From: Burkholderiaceae bacterium
GTDB lineage: Bacteria > Pseudomonadota > Gammaproteobacteria > Burkholderiales > Burkholderiaceae_C
Direction of reading: 5' to 3'
NCBI GenBank assembly: GCA_004323695.1
Contig: SCRU01000059.1
Location: 171,301 to 235,300, forward strand
Length of the DNA stretch: 64,000 bases
Position numbers and translations under genes: made by a program. Positions 52,441 through 61,716 of this stretch are shown here, one piece after another (within the stretch, counting starts at the first letter, position 1; each line of letters starts with the position of its first letter). The notes beneath the pieces are model-generated. The model was given only the letters and a program-made list of their open reading frames with translations, did no database searches and was not told where the DNA came from.

Positions 52441-52875
52441 TCATTTATTTGGCTCGTAGACCTTGTCAGGATCATCACTGAGCATATTTTTTATGGACCC
52501 ATTCACGCAATACAGCGCCAGATCGCGCATTTGGCCGATCGTCAAAGGATTGCTTTGAGGGTTACTATGCATCCCGGTATAGGTGTAACGTTTGCCGGGG
52601 AATTGCTCCTTCCCGCGAAGCTCAACGCCGACGATGGAGGTGCAAATCGCAACGTCGCCGATCTGGTTGACGTTCGAGTAAACGAACACTTCGAATTTTT
52701 TCTCTGGGAAGTGCGCGTTGAAAGAATCGGGAAGTGAGATATCGTTACCGGTGATCGGGCCATGCGAAGAAATCCAGGCTGCTTGAGATGCGGCGGCGAA
52801 AAATAGGCCTGCCAGAGCAGTGGCCAGCAGGCGGATGGTTGATGAGGCGTTTCGGCCTTGATTGTGGTGTTTCAT
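52441..52875 (-). CDS. exported hypothetical protein, 144 aa
   Basis: An N-terminal signal (about 1-33: basic start, hydrophobic LLATALAGLFFAAASQAA) precedes a mature domain with two or three Cys (AICTS, ALYCVNG). Probably periplasmic. No family recognised. Confidence 0.6.
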   Translation of the reverse strand: MKHHNQGRNASSTIRLLATALAGLFFAAASQAAWISSHGPITGNDISLPDSFNAHFPEKKFEVFVYSNVNQIGDVAICTSIVGVELRGKEQFPGKRYTYTGMHSNPQSNPLTIGQMRDLALYCVNGSIKNMLSDDPDKVYEPNK

Positions 52876-52954
52876 GGGGCTCTACTTTCGGTTGTGATGC
52901 TTTGGTTGTTTGCGGATGAAGTTGAAAAGTTGAAAATGCCGACGAATTTCACCT

Positions 52955-53284
52955 TCACGTACACGTATCACTCGAACATTGCGTGGCTCCTTCGTTCAAT
53001 TTGGCGGCGTTCTTCGCTGAAAGATAGAGCGTCGCCGTGGGGCTTACGGGCTGGCACACGCCGCTTGGGAACCACACGTCAAATGACTGCCCGTCGAGGC
53101 TCGAATCCACGGAATCCACCAGGCGCCATGGATCAAAGCCAAATTCCTCGTCCGTGGCGCTGTACCAATAGGCCGGCACTTCGCCGTTCAAGTCGCTCGC
53201 CGCGTACGCGCTAACCAGCACGGCCACGCGACCAGTTCTGGGGCAGACGTGCCCGACTTCGTTCGCAGCGGGGTATGGCTTCAT
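52955..53284 (-). CDS. hypothetical protein, 109 aa
   Basis: The protein is soluble, with HVCPRTGRVAVL, EVPAYWYSATDEEFGFDPW and a cysteine-rich end. The HxC-x-x-T start could be part of a metal site, but the family is unknown. Confidence 0.5.
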   Translation of the reverse strand: MKPYPAANEVGHVCPRTGRVAVLVSAYAASDLNGEVPAYWYSATDEEFGFDPWRLVDSVDSSLDGQSFDVWFPSGVCQPVSPTATLYLSAKNAAKLNEGATQCSSDTCT

Positions 53285-53309
53285 GGTTGCTGTTCCATTG
53301 CGCAGTGAT

Positions 53310-53522
53310 TCACTTGCAAATCTCGAAGCTGCCGGGGCCGTTGCCCTCGTCGTCGGACAGCAGAATCAAGGTACGCTTGCCGCCATCTGGAAGCGTGATG
53401 GAGAGGCCGTACAACTCATCGGCTTGAGCGCCGTCGCCTGGGCCGGTTCGGACCAGCCCCGTGATGGTTCCGCCCACGAGCGGGCTCAGTTGCTTGAGGT
53501 AGAAATCGATCGAGTTTTTCAT
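53310..53522 (-). CDS. small hypothetical protein, 70 aa
   Basis: The ATG overlaps the upstream stop. It is a beta-rich small domain (GTITGLVRTGPGD, LYGLSITLPDGGKRTLILLS), like a short phage DUF. Unknown function. Confidence 0.5.
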   Translation of the reverse strand: MKNSIDFYLKQLSPLVGGTITGLVRTGPGDGAQADELYGLSITLPDGGKRTLILLSDDEGNGPGSFEICK

Positions 53523-53797
53523 GACCCGTCCTTTGGAAACGACGTGCCATTCAATTCGTCCTGGGCGACATCCGGGCGGCGTGCTGCGTGTCGTTGTGCC
53601 TTGGCCGATGCCTTGCGCGCCTTCGAGGGTTGATCGGCTGTTCGGTGATGAATATCGTCACCGGCAACGGTGCGGTCCTTGTTGGTCGATGGTGCGTACG
53701 GTCTCATAAGTTGGCTCCCCTGCCCCGTCGTCTTGTTCACCAAGTCCAGATAACCAGCGACGCACATCGCGCACAGATCGGTGGTTGCATGTTCCAT
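53519..53797 (-). CDS. hypothetical protein, 92 aa
   Basis: The N-terminus has Cys-x-x-Cys (CAMC) and YLDLVNKTTGQ; the remainder is polar and basic. Coupled to the next gene by ATGA. Start chosen as the first ATG of the frame; no strong ribosome-binding site. Confidence 0.45.
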   Translation of the reverse strand: MEHATTDLCAMCVAGYLDLVNKTTGQGSQLMRPYAPSTNKDRTVAGDDIHHRTADQPSKARKASAKAQRHAARRPDVAQDELNGTSFPKDGS

Positions 53798-53825
53798 GCG
53801 GGGCGGTGTCTGTGTATTTACTTCG

Positions 53826-53893
53826 TGCCGTGGTATGAATTTGAATATATATTACATGCCGTGGCTTGAATTCGTCAAGGTTGTAAGCCTTGA
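53826..53893. promoter_or_regulatory. direct repeat and hairpin in divergent region
   Basis: TGCCGTGGTATGAATT (53826-53841) recurs as TGCCGTGGCTTGAATT (53857-53872), 31 bp apart or three helical turns, flanking an AT-rich stretch with ATATATATT. TCAAGG and CCTTGA (53875-53893) form an inverted repeat just after. It is a plausible operator region for the divergent genes at 53797 and 53921. Confidence 0.55.
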
Positions 53894-53920
53894 CTCGATC
53901 ATTATTTGGGAGGATTGAAC

Positions 53921-54508
53921 GTGAACCACAAGGAAATCATCGTCGGCCGCATTTACCACGACGGCAAGGCCGGGTTGCGCAAGGTGACCAGCATTTCTGG
54001 CTCGCCGATTGCAGTCCGCTACCGGATCCTGGCAGCCAAAGTCGAGCGTGATTTTGATTGGCGCAGCCACCAATACCAAAGCTTGATCGGACATGTAGGC
54101 GAATGCACGCTGGAAGCGTTCGCTCGTTGGGCCAATACGGGATACGACGAAGCCGGTGCCCAGGCCGTCCTGCTCAGCCTTCAGGCTCGAAAGATCAAGC
54201 TGTCGCCTGGCGAGGATGCGTTCATGCGTTCAGCCGCCGCCAAAGTTCACGTTGCGGGCCAAGGCTCCAAGGTCTCCTACAGCCACACTGAAGGGCGCGC
54301 AATCACCGGCCTGGAAAAAAAGGGGCTGCTGCTGCCCCGCCTGAAGATCACCAATCAGGTCGAGTTCTCGCCGCTTGGTCGGGCCAAGCTACTTCAACTC
54401 GCGTCATGCGAAAAAGGACACAGCGCCGCCATCAGCGAAGGAGCGGAGCACCATTCTGAGCAAATGGAGGGCGACGACGAAAATCCTCCAAGGCCCCACC
54501 TTGCGTAG
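53921..54508 (+). CDS. hypothetical protein, 195 aa
   Basis: GTG at 53921 follows GGGAGGA by 6 bp. The N-terminal 55 residues (IIVGRIYHDGKAGLRKVTSI, VRYRIL) form a beta-rich domain, then helices (CTLEAFARWANTGYDEAGAQ) and a C-terminal winged-helix-like end (ITGLEKKGLLLPRLK). Possibly nucleic-acid binding; family unknown. Confidence 0.6.
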   Translation: MNHKEIIVGRIYHDGKAGLRKVTSISGSPIAVRYRILAAKVERDFDWRSHQYQSLIGHVGECTLEAFARWANTGYDEAGAQAVLLSLQARKIKLSPGEDAFMRSAAAKVHVAGQGSKVSYSHTEGRAITGLEKKGLLLPRLKITNQVEFSPLGRAKLLQLASCEKGHSAAISEGAEHHSEQMEGDDENPPRPHLA

Positions 54509-54530
54509 ACTACCCCGGCCTGTGTATTCT
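54501..54530 (+). promoter_or_regulatory. possible promoter for PP-loop gene
   Basis: TTGCGT and TATTCT with 18 bp spacing end 7 bp before the start codon, so the predicted transcript would be leaderless. The gene has no ribosome-binding site, which fits. Confidence 0.35.
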
Positions 54531-54537
54531 TGTTCGC

Positions 54538-55614
54538 ATGGATGCAGCGACGCAAATCATCAGTAGGCAAGTCACCGGCGATCTCGCCCCATCAGTGACG
54601 CCAATTGGTCTGACTCGAAGCGAGTTCGCAAATGCTCTATCACCAGACTTGTCGGCCTACGATCGCATCGTGGTTTTTTTCTCTGGAGGCAAAGATTCGG
54701 TAGCCTGTGTGCTTCACCTTCTCGATCAGGGTGTACCAGCCAGCAAGCTCGAACTTCACCACCACCTTGTGGATGGAGAGCACAAACCAGGCGAAACCGG
54801 GCTCATGGACTGGCCGGTCACCAATGCCTACTGCGAGGCCTTTGCCAAGCACTTTGGCGCTGCTTACGTGACATCCTGGCGTACTGGCGGCATCGAGCGG
54901 GAAATGCTGCGCCAGGACAAGCGCACCGCCCCGGTTGTCTTCTACAGGGATGGTCAGCGCATCAGCGTAGGCGGCACTCACGGCCCACTGGGGACAAGGC
55001 GGCGTTTCCCCCAGCTCAGCGCCAGCCTGTCCACACGCTGGTGCTCATCCAGCGTGAAGATCGACGTGGGGGCGGCCTATCTGCGCAACGACCCAAAATT
55101 CCGCAGCCAGCGCACCCTGGTCGTTACTGGTGAGCGCGCCCAGGAATCCAGCGCCCGGGCGCGGTACGCCGCCTTCGAGCCCCACAGGGCCGATAACCGC
55201 CGCGGCGCATCGCTGCGCCACATCGACCACTGGCGCCCAGTGCACTCATGGTCTGAAAAGCAGGTGTGGGCAATTATTGAGCGCCACCGCATCCAGCCCC
55301 ATTACGCTTATGAAATTGGATGGGGGCGCGTTTCATGCCAAAAGTGCATCTTCGGATCCAAAAACCAGTGGGCGACGGTGCGCCAGATTGATCCGGCGGG
55401 TTTTGCCAAGATTGCGGCCTATGAAAAGGACTTCGATGTCACCATCAATCGCAAGCTCCCTGTTGGCACACTGGCGGACCAAGGGACGCCCTATGAGGGC
55501 GCAGACGGGCCGTGGGTGGCCTTGGCCATGTCGACCACGTTTGAGGGGCCCATTGTTGTGGACAACTGGACGCTGCCGGCCGGGGCGTTTGGTGAGAGCT
55601 GCGGGCCGACATGA
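54538..55614 (+). CDS. PP-loop PAPS reductase-like protein
   Basis: The 358-residue protein has a PP-loop SGGKDS (49-54) followed by VACVLHLL. It also has an RTGGIEREM segment, VTGERAQESSARA, WRPVHSWSEKQVWAIIERH and a SCQKCIFG pair (about 267-270), the usual layout of phage PAPS-reductase/sulfurtransferase-like enzymes that adenylate substrates. DndC-like sulfur incorporation into DNA or tRNA modification are possibilities. DndD/E or other Dnd partners are not adjacent. Confidence 0.8.
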   Translation: MDAATQIISRQVTGDLAPSVTPIGLTRSEFANALSPDLSAYDRIVVFFSGGKDSVACVLHLLDQGVPASKLELHHHLVDGEHKPGETGLMDWPVTNAYCEAFAKHFGAAYVTSWRTGGIEREMLRQDKRTAPVVFYRDGQRISVGGTHGPLGTRRRFPQLSASLSTRWCSSSVKIDVGAAYLRNDPKFRSQRTLVVTGERAQESSARARYAAFEPHRADNRRGASLRHIDHWRPVHSWSEKQVWAIIERHRIQPHYAYEIGWGRVSCQKCIFGSKNQWATVRQIDPAGFAKIAAYEKDFDVTINRKLPVGTLADQGTPYEGADGPWVALAMSTTFEGPIVVDNWTLPAGAFGESCGPT

Positions 55615-55640
55615 GATACATCCAGTCGACTTCTTTGTCC

Positions 55641-55670
55641 TTGCAATCTACAAAGCTACTCGTGTAATAT
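55641..55670 (+). promoter_or_regulatory. promoter for 55823 gene
   Basis: TTGCAA and TAATAT with 18 bp spacing in the 208 bp between the PP-loop gene and the next gene. Confidence 0.5.
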
Positions 55671-55822
55671 CTACTCCGGTGCTTCTGGTGTGCCTGCCGC
55701 TCACGATGGCGAAACCGATTAACCAGCATTTCTTGGGGATACCCCACCCCTCGTCCTAGCCGATTACTTCATGCGCTGACGAAATAGTGAGCATTTCGTA
55801 TTGGTGGCGCGAGGAGTAATTC

Positions 55823-57274
55823 ATGAACAAATTTTTTGAGGCCGCCAGGCAGGTTGGCTGTTCCGGTTATCTGATGTGGGGTATCGTGCCGGAGTCTTTT
55901 GCTGGCCAACTTATGGCAAGCCTCAAGCGATACTCGCGGTTTTTGAAAGACGCGGGCTTGGTCAAGTCTCAAAGCGACGGACTGGAAAAGATTGCCAGGG
56001 CGGCAGGATTTCCACATTGGCATGCCCTTCATACCGTTGTGCAAGGACTCTTTGACGCGTTCAATAATAAATGGCCGCGCCCCGATGGCGGTCGAGAGCC
56101 CATAGATATTCTCACCCCGGCCTTCCCATTCATGGTTGAGGTTTCGAAGGATCGTCAGCCAACGCAGGATCAGCGGGCAGGCCTCACCAAAGCAGCCACT
56201 CAACTGGCCATTGCGTGCGCATGTCCCCTCCCTCCGGTGTTGGACATGATCGCGCAAATGAATGGAGCTGACACGTGGGAACGGTTGCTAACTCGCAAGC
56301 CGGAAGAGTCCAAAGTGCCGCTCTACAGGTTCCGCGTCGATGGGGTTGGCAACGGCAAGTTCGTCATCAGTCGCGCATGCATTGCGCTCATAGATCAGCA
56401 GGATGAGTTATTCCAGGGCTATCATTCCCGCCCTAAATCAGAGCAGCGCAAATTCGAGAAGCAACTTGCGAGTGTTCTTGAAGAGCGCCCCGATTTTCTT
56501 GAGGGGCAACTTGCAGCTGCCGAGGTGCTGCGCTACAAGCCCAAGTTGCAGATGCAACGAGGCAAAATCTATTCCGATGCGATCCGCCAAGCCGACGATT
56601 TGATGCCTGCGGGCTTCAATGGCGAGGTCTCATGGCATGACGTTTCCAATCGCTTCTACCATCGCCTGCTATACGCAGCCATGGTTTGGCATTCTTATGA
56701 GGGTCATACCTCAGAGGCCTTGGAACTCGCGCTGCGACAACTGCGCATGAACAAGAGCGACAACCTGGGCGTGAGAATGTGGCTGCCCGTGCTGCTTGTT
56801 GCAGATGGTCAATTTACCGTAGCAGACAAAGCCTGCAAACAAATGACCCATGACGACGACACGGACGCTGGCATAGAGCTGATTCGAGCGATTGCACACC
56901 TCGCAAATGGTCGCCTTCGAGAGTCGGCCGAGTCACTGTTTTTATCGCTCTTCATGTACCCACCTGTGAGGCACATCATCAGCGCCGACCTCAAGGCGCT
57001 AGATGATGCACTCAAAGATGAACAGTCCACCCGCACGTTAATTCCTGATATTGAAGCCATCATGGATCAATTGGCGAGTGCCGCTATGGGGCTTGAAGGC
57101 CTAGAACAATTATTTAACCAATGGTTGACCAACCCCGCGGTGGGCGCCGCCGAAGCGGATCTGGCGAGGGAGTTTCAAGCCAACTGGCGACAGCCAAAAG
57201 GCACTCTGCACAAATGGGATGCCGAAGTTAAAAGGCAGGCTGCATTGCTTTCCAAGGCCGCGACCACCGCGTAG
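55823..57274 (+). CDS. TPR-like protein, 483 aa
   Basis: GAGGAG precedes the ATG. The N-terminus (about 45-75) has SDGLEKIARAAGFPHWHALH, a small helical motif common in toxin/phage-associated proteins. From about 290 to 400 helices with TPR spacing appear (ALELALRQLRMNKSDNLGVR, KACKQM, ELIRAIAHLANGRLRESAES). It is soluble and may be a scaffold. No catalytic motif seen. Confidence 0.6.
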   Translation: MNKFFEAARQVGCSGYLMWGIVPESFAGQLMASLKRYSRFLKDAGLVKSQSDGLEKIARAAGFPHWHALHTVVQGLFDAFNNKWPRPDGGREPIDILTPAFPFMVEVSKDRQPTQDQRAGLTKAATQLAIACACPLPPVLDMIAQMNGADTWERLLTRKPEESKVPLYRFRVDGVGNGKFVISRACIALIDQQDELFQGYHSRPKSEQRKFEKQLASVLEERPDFLEGQLAAAEVLRYKPKLQMQRGKIYSDAIRQADDLMPAGFNGEVSWHDVSNRFYHRLLYAAMVWHSYEGHTSEALELALRQLRMNKSDNLGVRMWLPVLLVADGQFTVADKACKQMTHDDDTDAGIELIRAIAHLANGRLRESAESLFLSLFMYPPVRHIISADLKALDDALKDEQSTRTLIPDIEAIMDQLASAAMGLEGLEQLFNQWLTNPAVGAAEADLAREFQANWRQPKGTLHKWDAEVKRQAALLSKAATTA

Positions 57275-57350
57275 AAGAATATGGGCCCTTTGTGATAAGG
57301 TCAAGACGATTGGGCCGCCGGTCCGATCCATATGAACGTCTGAATCCCTT

Positions 57351-57608
57351 ATGAATGCCGAAATGAAACACCTCCTGGGAAAAGCCCGAGACGCGGCCCG
57401 CAGCGGCCGGGACGCATGGGCAGTGCAATCCACAGGAGAGAAAGTCGCTGTCGCCCTGGTGCTGAACCGGGCCGACTGGCTTACCGAGATGGGCTATACG
57501 ATCGTTGAAGCGATCGAGCGATCTGGCAGCGAGTGGGTTGAGCTTATGCCAGCCGTCGTACGGGCACTCAAGGATGAGGGGTTCTCGCTGGTGCCCGGTC
57601 CCACCTGA
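57351..57608 (+). CDS. small hypothetical protein, 85 aa
   Basis: A compact protein with VALVLNRADWLTEMGYTIVEA and a C-terminal helix, resembling phage proteins of unknown role. ATG at 57363 is an alternative start. Confidence 0.5.
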   Translation: MNAEMKHLLGKARDAARSGRDAWAVQSTGEKVAVALVLNRADWLTEMGYTIVEAIERSGSEWVELMPAVVRALKDEGFSLVPGPT

Positions 57609-57657
57609 ATTTGGCTTCGGTGGTTGCAGCTGCCACGGCCGCCTTTTCGATCAAGAT

Positions 57658-58146
57658 TCAAGCCACAACCCACTGCGCGCGCTGCACCGTCTCAGTCCAG
57701 CGCTTCATGACTTGGTTGGCCTTACCGCACCACAGGCACGAGCGCGTATCACCCTTTACGCTCCAACGAGCATCGTCGCCCTTGAAGTTCATCGTGTGGC
57801 CATCGTCGATGGCGCATCGCCCTTTGGCTACATAGCGCTCCCAAAAGCCTTCGACCTCCACAGCATCCACGCGCTGCCACGCGGCTGAATCTTCTTCCGT
57901 TCCGTTGCACAGCACCGCGATCAACCGTGCGCCGATCAGTTCACGCTGTTCTGGCGAATACGTGCCGATCCACAGCTCGCCATTCGTATCGCGGAACAAG
58001 CGAGAGGTCCAGGCGCGATGCTCACGCCCCTTCTTTTTCAGCCAGCGGTACAAATTCGGGCTGAACTTGGCTCCAAATTTTGGTGCGATCAGTTTAACGT
58101 CGAGCCCATTTTTTTCAGTCAAAGCCATTTCCGCCTCTCCCTTCAT
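57658..58146 (-). CDS. hypothetical protein, 162 aa
   Basis: ATG overlaps the upstream TGA; a second in-frame ATG at 58128 after GGAGAGGCGGAA is equally plausible. The N-terminal half has LYRWLKKKGREHRAWTSRLF; the C-terminal half has CAIDDGHTMNFKGDD and CLWCGKA, a probable zinc-binding pair. Unknown function. Confidence 0.55.
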   Translation of the reverse strand: MKGEAEMALTEKNGLDVKLIAPKFGAKFSPNLYRWLKKKGREHRAWTSRLFRDTNGELWIGTYSPEQRELIGARLIAVLCNGTEEDSAAWQRVDAVEVEGFWERYVAKGRCAIDDGHTMNFKGDDARWSVKGDTRSCLWCGKANQVMKRWTETVQRAQWVVA

Positions 58147-58643
58147 TTTCCTTTCATCCTATCCACTGGGCTTGGCTGGGTGTCCCTGGGGCGATCGCCC
58201 GCGTGGGTCTCACAGTACCAGTGATACTTTCTCTCGCCATCGACACCGAAACTGAAATTGGTTGGTCCAGAGCAGATCTCGCACAGAGTTGATGGTGCGA
58301 ATGCGTGAGCGTTGAAGAGGCCGCAGTGCTTGCAAATGCCGGCACCATTCGTGTAACCACGTCGCTCGAATTCGTGCGACGGGCATGCCCGGTTCCTATT
58401 GAACTGCTCAAAAGCAGACCGCTCGGCGTCAGCTACTGTGACGCCTTCACCCCGAATGAAGGTGTTTGGAGACTTAGGAAAGGCCTCGAAGAAGGCCGTG
58501 ACACGGCCGCCATTCGCACCGAAAACAATTCCCTTCGACCCCCACTGCACATAGCAGTCATCGGGCCACGAGCACAAGAGCTCGTAGGGGTTGGCACGTC
58601 CGCGCCAACCATCAGGTTTGCAGTGGTCAGCGATGATTGGCAT
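58143..58643 (-). CDS. zinc-ribbon-like hypothetical protein, 166 aa
   Basis: The start at 58643 lies 5 bp after the gyrA stop; longer starts overlap gyrA. CSWPDDCYVQW, CPSHEFERRGYTNG, ICKHCGLF and CEICSG suggest one or two zinc sites. Followed by a coupled gene that also carries a CxxC pair. Confidence 0.55.
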   Translation of the reverse strand: MPIIADHCKPDGWRGRANPYELLCSWPDDCYVQWGSKGIVFGANGGRVTAFFEAFPKSPNTFIRGEGVTVADAERSAFEQFNRNRACPSHEFERRGYTNGAGICKHCGLFNAHAFAPSTLCEICSGPTNFSFGVDGERKYHWYCETHAGDRPRDTQPSPVDRMKGK

Positions 58644-58647
58644 GTCG

Positions 58648-61101
58648 TCAGTCGACCGTCGGCGCTTCCTCGGCCTGCTCATCGCGCACCGCCGTAGTGG
58701 CGCTGACCAGTTTGTGACCCTCATCCAGGTTCATCAGAATCACACCAGAGGCCGCCCTGCCCGTCTCCCGGATGTCCTTGACGGCGACCCGGTTGCTCAC
58801 ACCGTTGGAAGCCAGCATGATCAGATCCTGAAGCTCTGTCACGCCCATGGCAGTGACCAGCGTGCCGGTCTTGCCGTTGGCCTTGAAGGCGATTACGCCG
58901 CCGCCGGCGCGCCCCTGCGAGGGAAATTCAGAAACCGGCGTACGCTTGCCCACACCGTTCGTGCCCACGCACAGCAGGTGCAGGCCCGGTGCATGGCCGT
59001 CGGGGATGATGGCGGCGCCAACGATCACCTCGTCGCCGTCGAGCCGGATGCCGCGCACGCCACCGGCGATGCGGCCCATCACGCGAACCTCTTCGGCCGC
59101 GAAGCGGATGGCCTTGCCGGAGTCGGCCACCAGCATGATATGGTCGCCGCCCCGGACCGCGAAGGCCCCCACCAGCTCATCAGTTTCGTCCAGGCCCACG
59201 CCTCGGACACCACCCTTGCGGGTGGCACCTTCGTAGTCTTCAATCGCAGTGCGCTTGACCTGGCCCGATCGGGTCACCGTCAGCACGGTGATCTCAGGGT
59301 CCTTCTCTGGCAAGGCCAGCACGGCGCTGATTTCCTCGTCCAGGCCTTCGATGACGTTGCGGATGTGCCGCCCTTTGGTGGTTAGCGTCCCCTCCGGGAT
59401 GCGGTAGGCCTTGATTCCATAGACCTGGCCGCTCTTGGCGAATACCATCAAGGAGTCGTGGCTGTGGCTCTGGCGCATGAAACTGACGTTGTCGTCCTCG
59501 CCCACCGCCATCGAGGTCTTGCCGCGCGTGCCGCGGTTCTGGCTGCGCAGGGCATTGGCCGGCAGCCGCTTGATGTAGCCGCCCTGCGTCATGGTGATCA
59601 GCACGTCCTCTCGCGCGATCAGGTCCTCACGGGTGATATCGCTGATGCCGACCCCAATTTCGGTGCGTCGTGGCTGCCCGTAACGCGCCGCAATGTCACC
59701 AAGTTCCTCGCGGATGACGCCACGAATCAACTCCGGGCTCTCGATGATTTCGGTGAGCGCCGCCACGTTGGCCAGGACCTGGGCATGATCCGCGCGGATG
59801 GAGTCCAGTTCCATTCCAGTCAGCTTCTGCAGGCGCAGCTGCAAGATGGCGTCGGCCTGGACGTCATCGACATCCAGCAGCGCCATCAACTCGGACTTGG
59901 CAGCGTCCGGCGTCTGCGCTGCTCGGATCACGGAGATGACCTTGTCGAGCATGCCCAGCGCGGCCATGTAGCCCTTGAGGATGTGTAGCCTGGCCAGGGC
60001 CTGCTTGCGCTCGAAGATGTGGCGCGCCAGCACGACTTCCTGACGGAAGTCGATCCAGCGCAGGATGATGTCTTTCAGGCCCAGGGTCCTGGGGCGGCCG
60101 CCGTCGAGCACCACGCAGTTGTAGGAGATGGAGATCTCCATTTCGGTCTTGGAGGAGAGATCGGCGAATACGGCCTCGGCCGATTCGTCCTTGCGCAAGG
60201 CGATCCAGATGCGGATTCCATCCTTGTTGCTCTCATCGCGCAGATCGACGATGCCCTCGATCTTCTTCTCGCGCACCAGGCCGGCGATGGCGACTACCAG
60301 TTTTGCCTTGTTCACCTGGTAGGGCAGCTCGTCGATGACGATGGCGCTGGCGCCGCGGCCGCGCTCTTCCTCATGCCAGCGCGAACGGATCTTGATCCGT
60401 CCTCGTCCACTCTCGACTGCTTGGGCAAAACCGTCCAGGCCATGGACGATTGCCGCTGTGGGGAAATCCGGAGCCTTCAGTGCTGAGACGACCTCAGCCG
60501 TACTGGCCAGTGGGTTGTCCATCAGTATGAGAGTGGCATCCACAACCGCACTCAGGTTGTGCGGCGGGATCGTGGAGGCCATGCCCACCGCGATCCCGTC
60601 CACACCGTTGACCATCAGGTTCGGATAGGGTGTGGTCAGTACCGCCGGCTCCTTTTCAGAGCCGTCATAGTTCGGATCCCACTGCACGGTTTCCTTGTGC
60701 AGGTCCGAAAAGAATTCCCCGGCAATTCGCGACATCCGGATTTCTGTGTAGCGCATGGCCGCGGGCATGTCTCCGTCGATTGAGCCGAAATTGCCCTGAC
60801 CATCGATCATTGGAGTTGCCATCGAAAAGGGCTGGGCCATCCGAACCGCAGCGTCGTAAACAGAGACGTCGCCGTGCGGGTGATATTTGCCGATCACGTC
60901 GCCGACAGTGCGGGCCGACTTCCGATAGGCCTTGTTGTAAGTGTTGCCCGCCTCGTGCATGGCGAACAGGATGCGGCGATGCACCGGTTTGAGCCCGTCG
61001 CGCACGTCGGGCAGCGCTCGGCTCATGATGACGGACATGGCGTAGTTGATGAAGCTTTGCTCCATCAAGGGAATGACTGGCTGGGCAATGAGGGTGGTCA
61101 T
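58648..61101 (-). CDS. gyrA: type II topoisomerase A subunit (GyrA/ParC-like)
   Basis: The 817-residue protein has [26 protein letters not shown] and catalytic Tyr118 in AAMRYTE, as in GyrA. The C-terminal part (about 500-810) is a beta-pinwheel domain of repeated V/G/RxxG blades. The GyrA box expected as QRRGGKG reads NRGTRGK (about 520), so wrapping ability may be altered. No gyrB lies in the window, so it would need host GyrB or a partner elsewhere. Likely a second copy carried by the element. Confidence 0.93.
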   Translation of the reverse strand: MTTLIAQPVIPLMEQSFINYAMSVIMSRALPDVRDGLKPVHRRILFAMHEAGNTYNKAYRKSARTVGDVIGKYHPHGDVSVYDAAVRMAQPFSMATPMIDGQGNFGSIDGDMPAAMRYTEIRMSRIAGEFFSDLHKETVQWDPNYDGSEKEPAVLTTPYPNLMVNGVDGIAVGMASTIPPHNLSAVVDATLILMDNPLASTAEVVSALKAPDFPTAAIVHGLDGFAQAVESGRGRIKIRSRWHEEERGRGASAIVIDELPYQVNKAKLVVAIAGLVREKKIEGIVDLRDESNKDGIRIWIALRKDESAEAVFADLSSKTEMEISISYNCVVLDGGRPRTLGLKDIILRWIDFRQEVVLARHIFERKQALARLHILKGYMAALGMLDKVISVIRAAQTPDAAKSELMALLDVDDVQADAILQLRLQKLTGMELDSIRADHAQVLANVAALTEIIESPELIRGVIREELGDIAARYGQPRRTEIGVGISDITREDLIAREDVLITMTQGGYIKRLPANALRSQNRGTRGKTSMAVGEDDNVSFMRQSHSHDSLMVFAKSGQVYGIKAYRIPEGTLTTKGRHIRNVIEGLDEEISAVLALPEKDPEITVLTVTRSGQVKRTAIEDYEGATRKGGVRGVGLDETDELVGAFAVRGGDHIMLVADSGKAIRFAAEEVRVMGRIAGGVRGIRLDGDEVIVGAAIIPDGHAPGLHLLCVGTNGVGKRTPVSEFPSQGRAGGGVIAFKANGKTGTLVTAMGVTELQDLIMLASNGVSNRVAVKDIRETGRAASGVILMNLDEGHKLVSATTAVRDEQAEEAPTVD

Positions 61102-61182
61102 GATCGGGGGAATTTTACGGATATTTAGTCCGTGTCATGATACCAAAACGAATCATAATAAGCTAGGTCTAACTCATTCACC

Positions 61183-61211
61183 TTGCGGCCCGAATTATTA
61201 ATGTGTAATAT
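61183..61211 (+). promoter_or_regulatory. promoter for 61242 operon
   Basis: TTGCGG and TAATAT with 17 bp spacing, 30 bp before the start codon, followed by AGGGGAG as ribosome-binding site. Confidence 0.6.
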
Positions 61212-61241
61212 TAAGACAAAGCACAGGGGAGATGCCAAACC

Positions 61242-61466
61242 ATGTCGGAAGAAAAATTGAACATTGGCGAACGGATCGAGGACTATGCACTCCATGGCGC
61301 ATCTGCTTCGCCACTGGAGCCGTCATTTCGCCAGAAGGCGATCGACTACATCGCTGGTTTCGAAGAATGCGAGTCAAGCAAAGACGAACTTGCCGCGAAG
61401 AGCGATGGAGATCTCATGGATTATGGCTACCACGTGATGGCCGAATACGCTAATGGACAGGACTAA
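61242..61466 (+). CDS. small hypothetical protein, 74 aa
   Basis: First gene of an operon that runs to the Mom-like gene. It is acidic and helical (RIEDYALHGASASPLEPS, KAIDYIAGFEE). No family recognised. Confidence 0.6.
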   Translation: MSEEKLNIGERIEDYALHGASASPLEPSFRQKAIDYIAGFEECESSKDELAAKSDGDLMDYGYHVMAEYANGQD

Positions 61467-61470
61467 GACC

Positions 61471-61701
61471 ATGGCCAAAATCATCAGCATGGCTGGCTGG
61501 CGGGAGCTAAAAGCGCAGGCGATGCAAAGCGCGCCTTCCCTGGAATGTCCGCAGTGCGCCAGCGTGGTCGCTGCGCTCAACGTGGATGCCGACAGTACGA
61601 CCACCTATCGCTGCGCAGGTCACGGGCACCGCGCGCTGACCTGGCGCATCAACTCCGATGGCGACATGCTGCGCGGCGCGACCGGACAGCGATATTACTG
61701 A
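61471..61701 (+). CDS. small zinc-finger-like protein, 76 aa
   Basis: ATG at 61471 follows AGGACTAAG; an in-frame ATG at 61453 overlaps the previous gene. CPQCASVVAAL and YRCAGHGH form a likely Cys/His metal site. Phage Mu mom is activated by a small zinc-finger protein, Com, but the sequence is not Com-like beyond this. Confidence 0.55.
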   Translation: MAKIISMAGWRELKAQAMQSAPSLECPQCASVVAALNVDADSTTTYRCAGHGHRALTWRINSDGDMLRGATGQRYY

Positions 61702-61716
61702 TACGGTACCCAGAAT

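Noticed and set aside
54538..55614. Calling the PP-loop gene dndC
   Set aside because: DndC-like motifs are shared by many PP-loop enzymes and there are no dndB, dndD or dndE neighbours.
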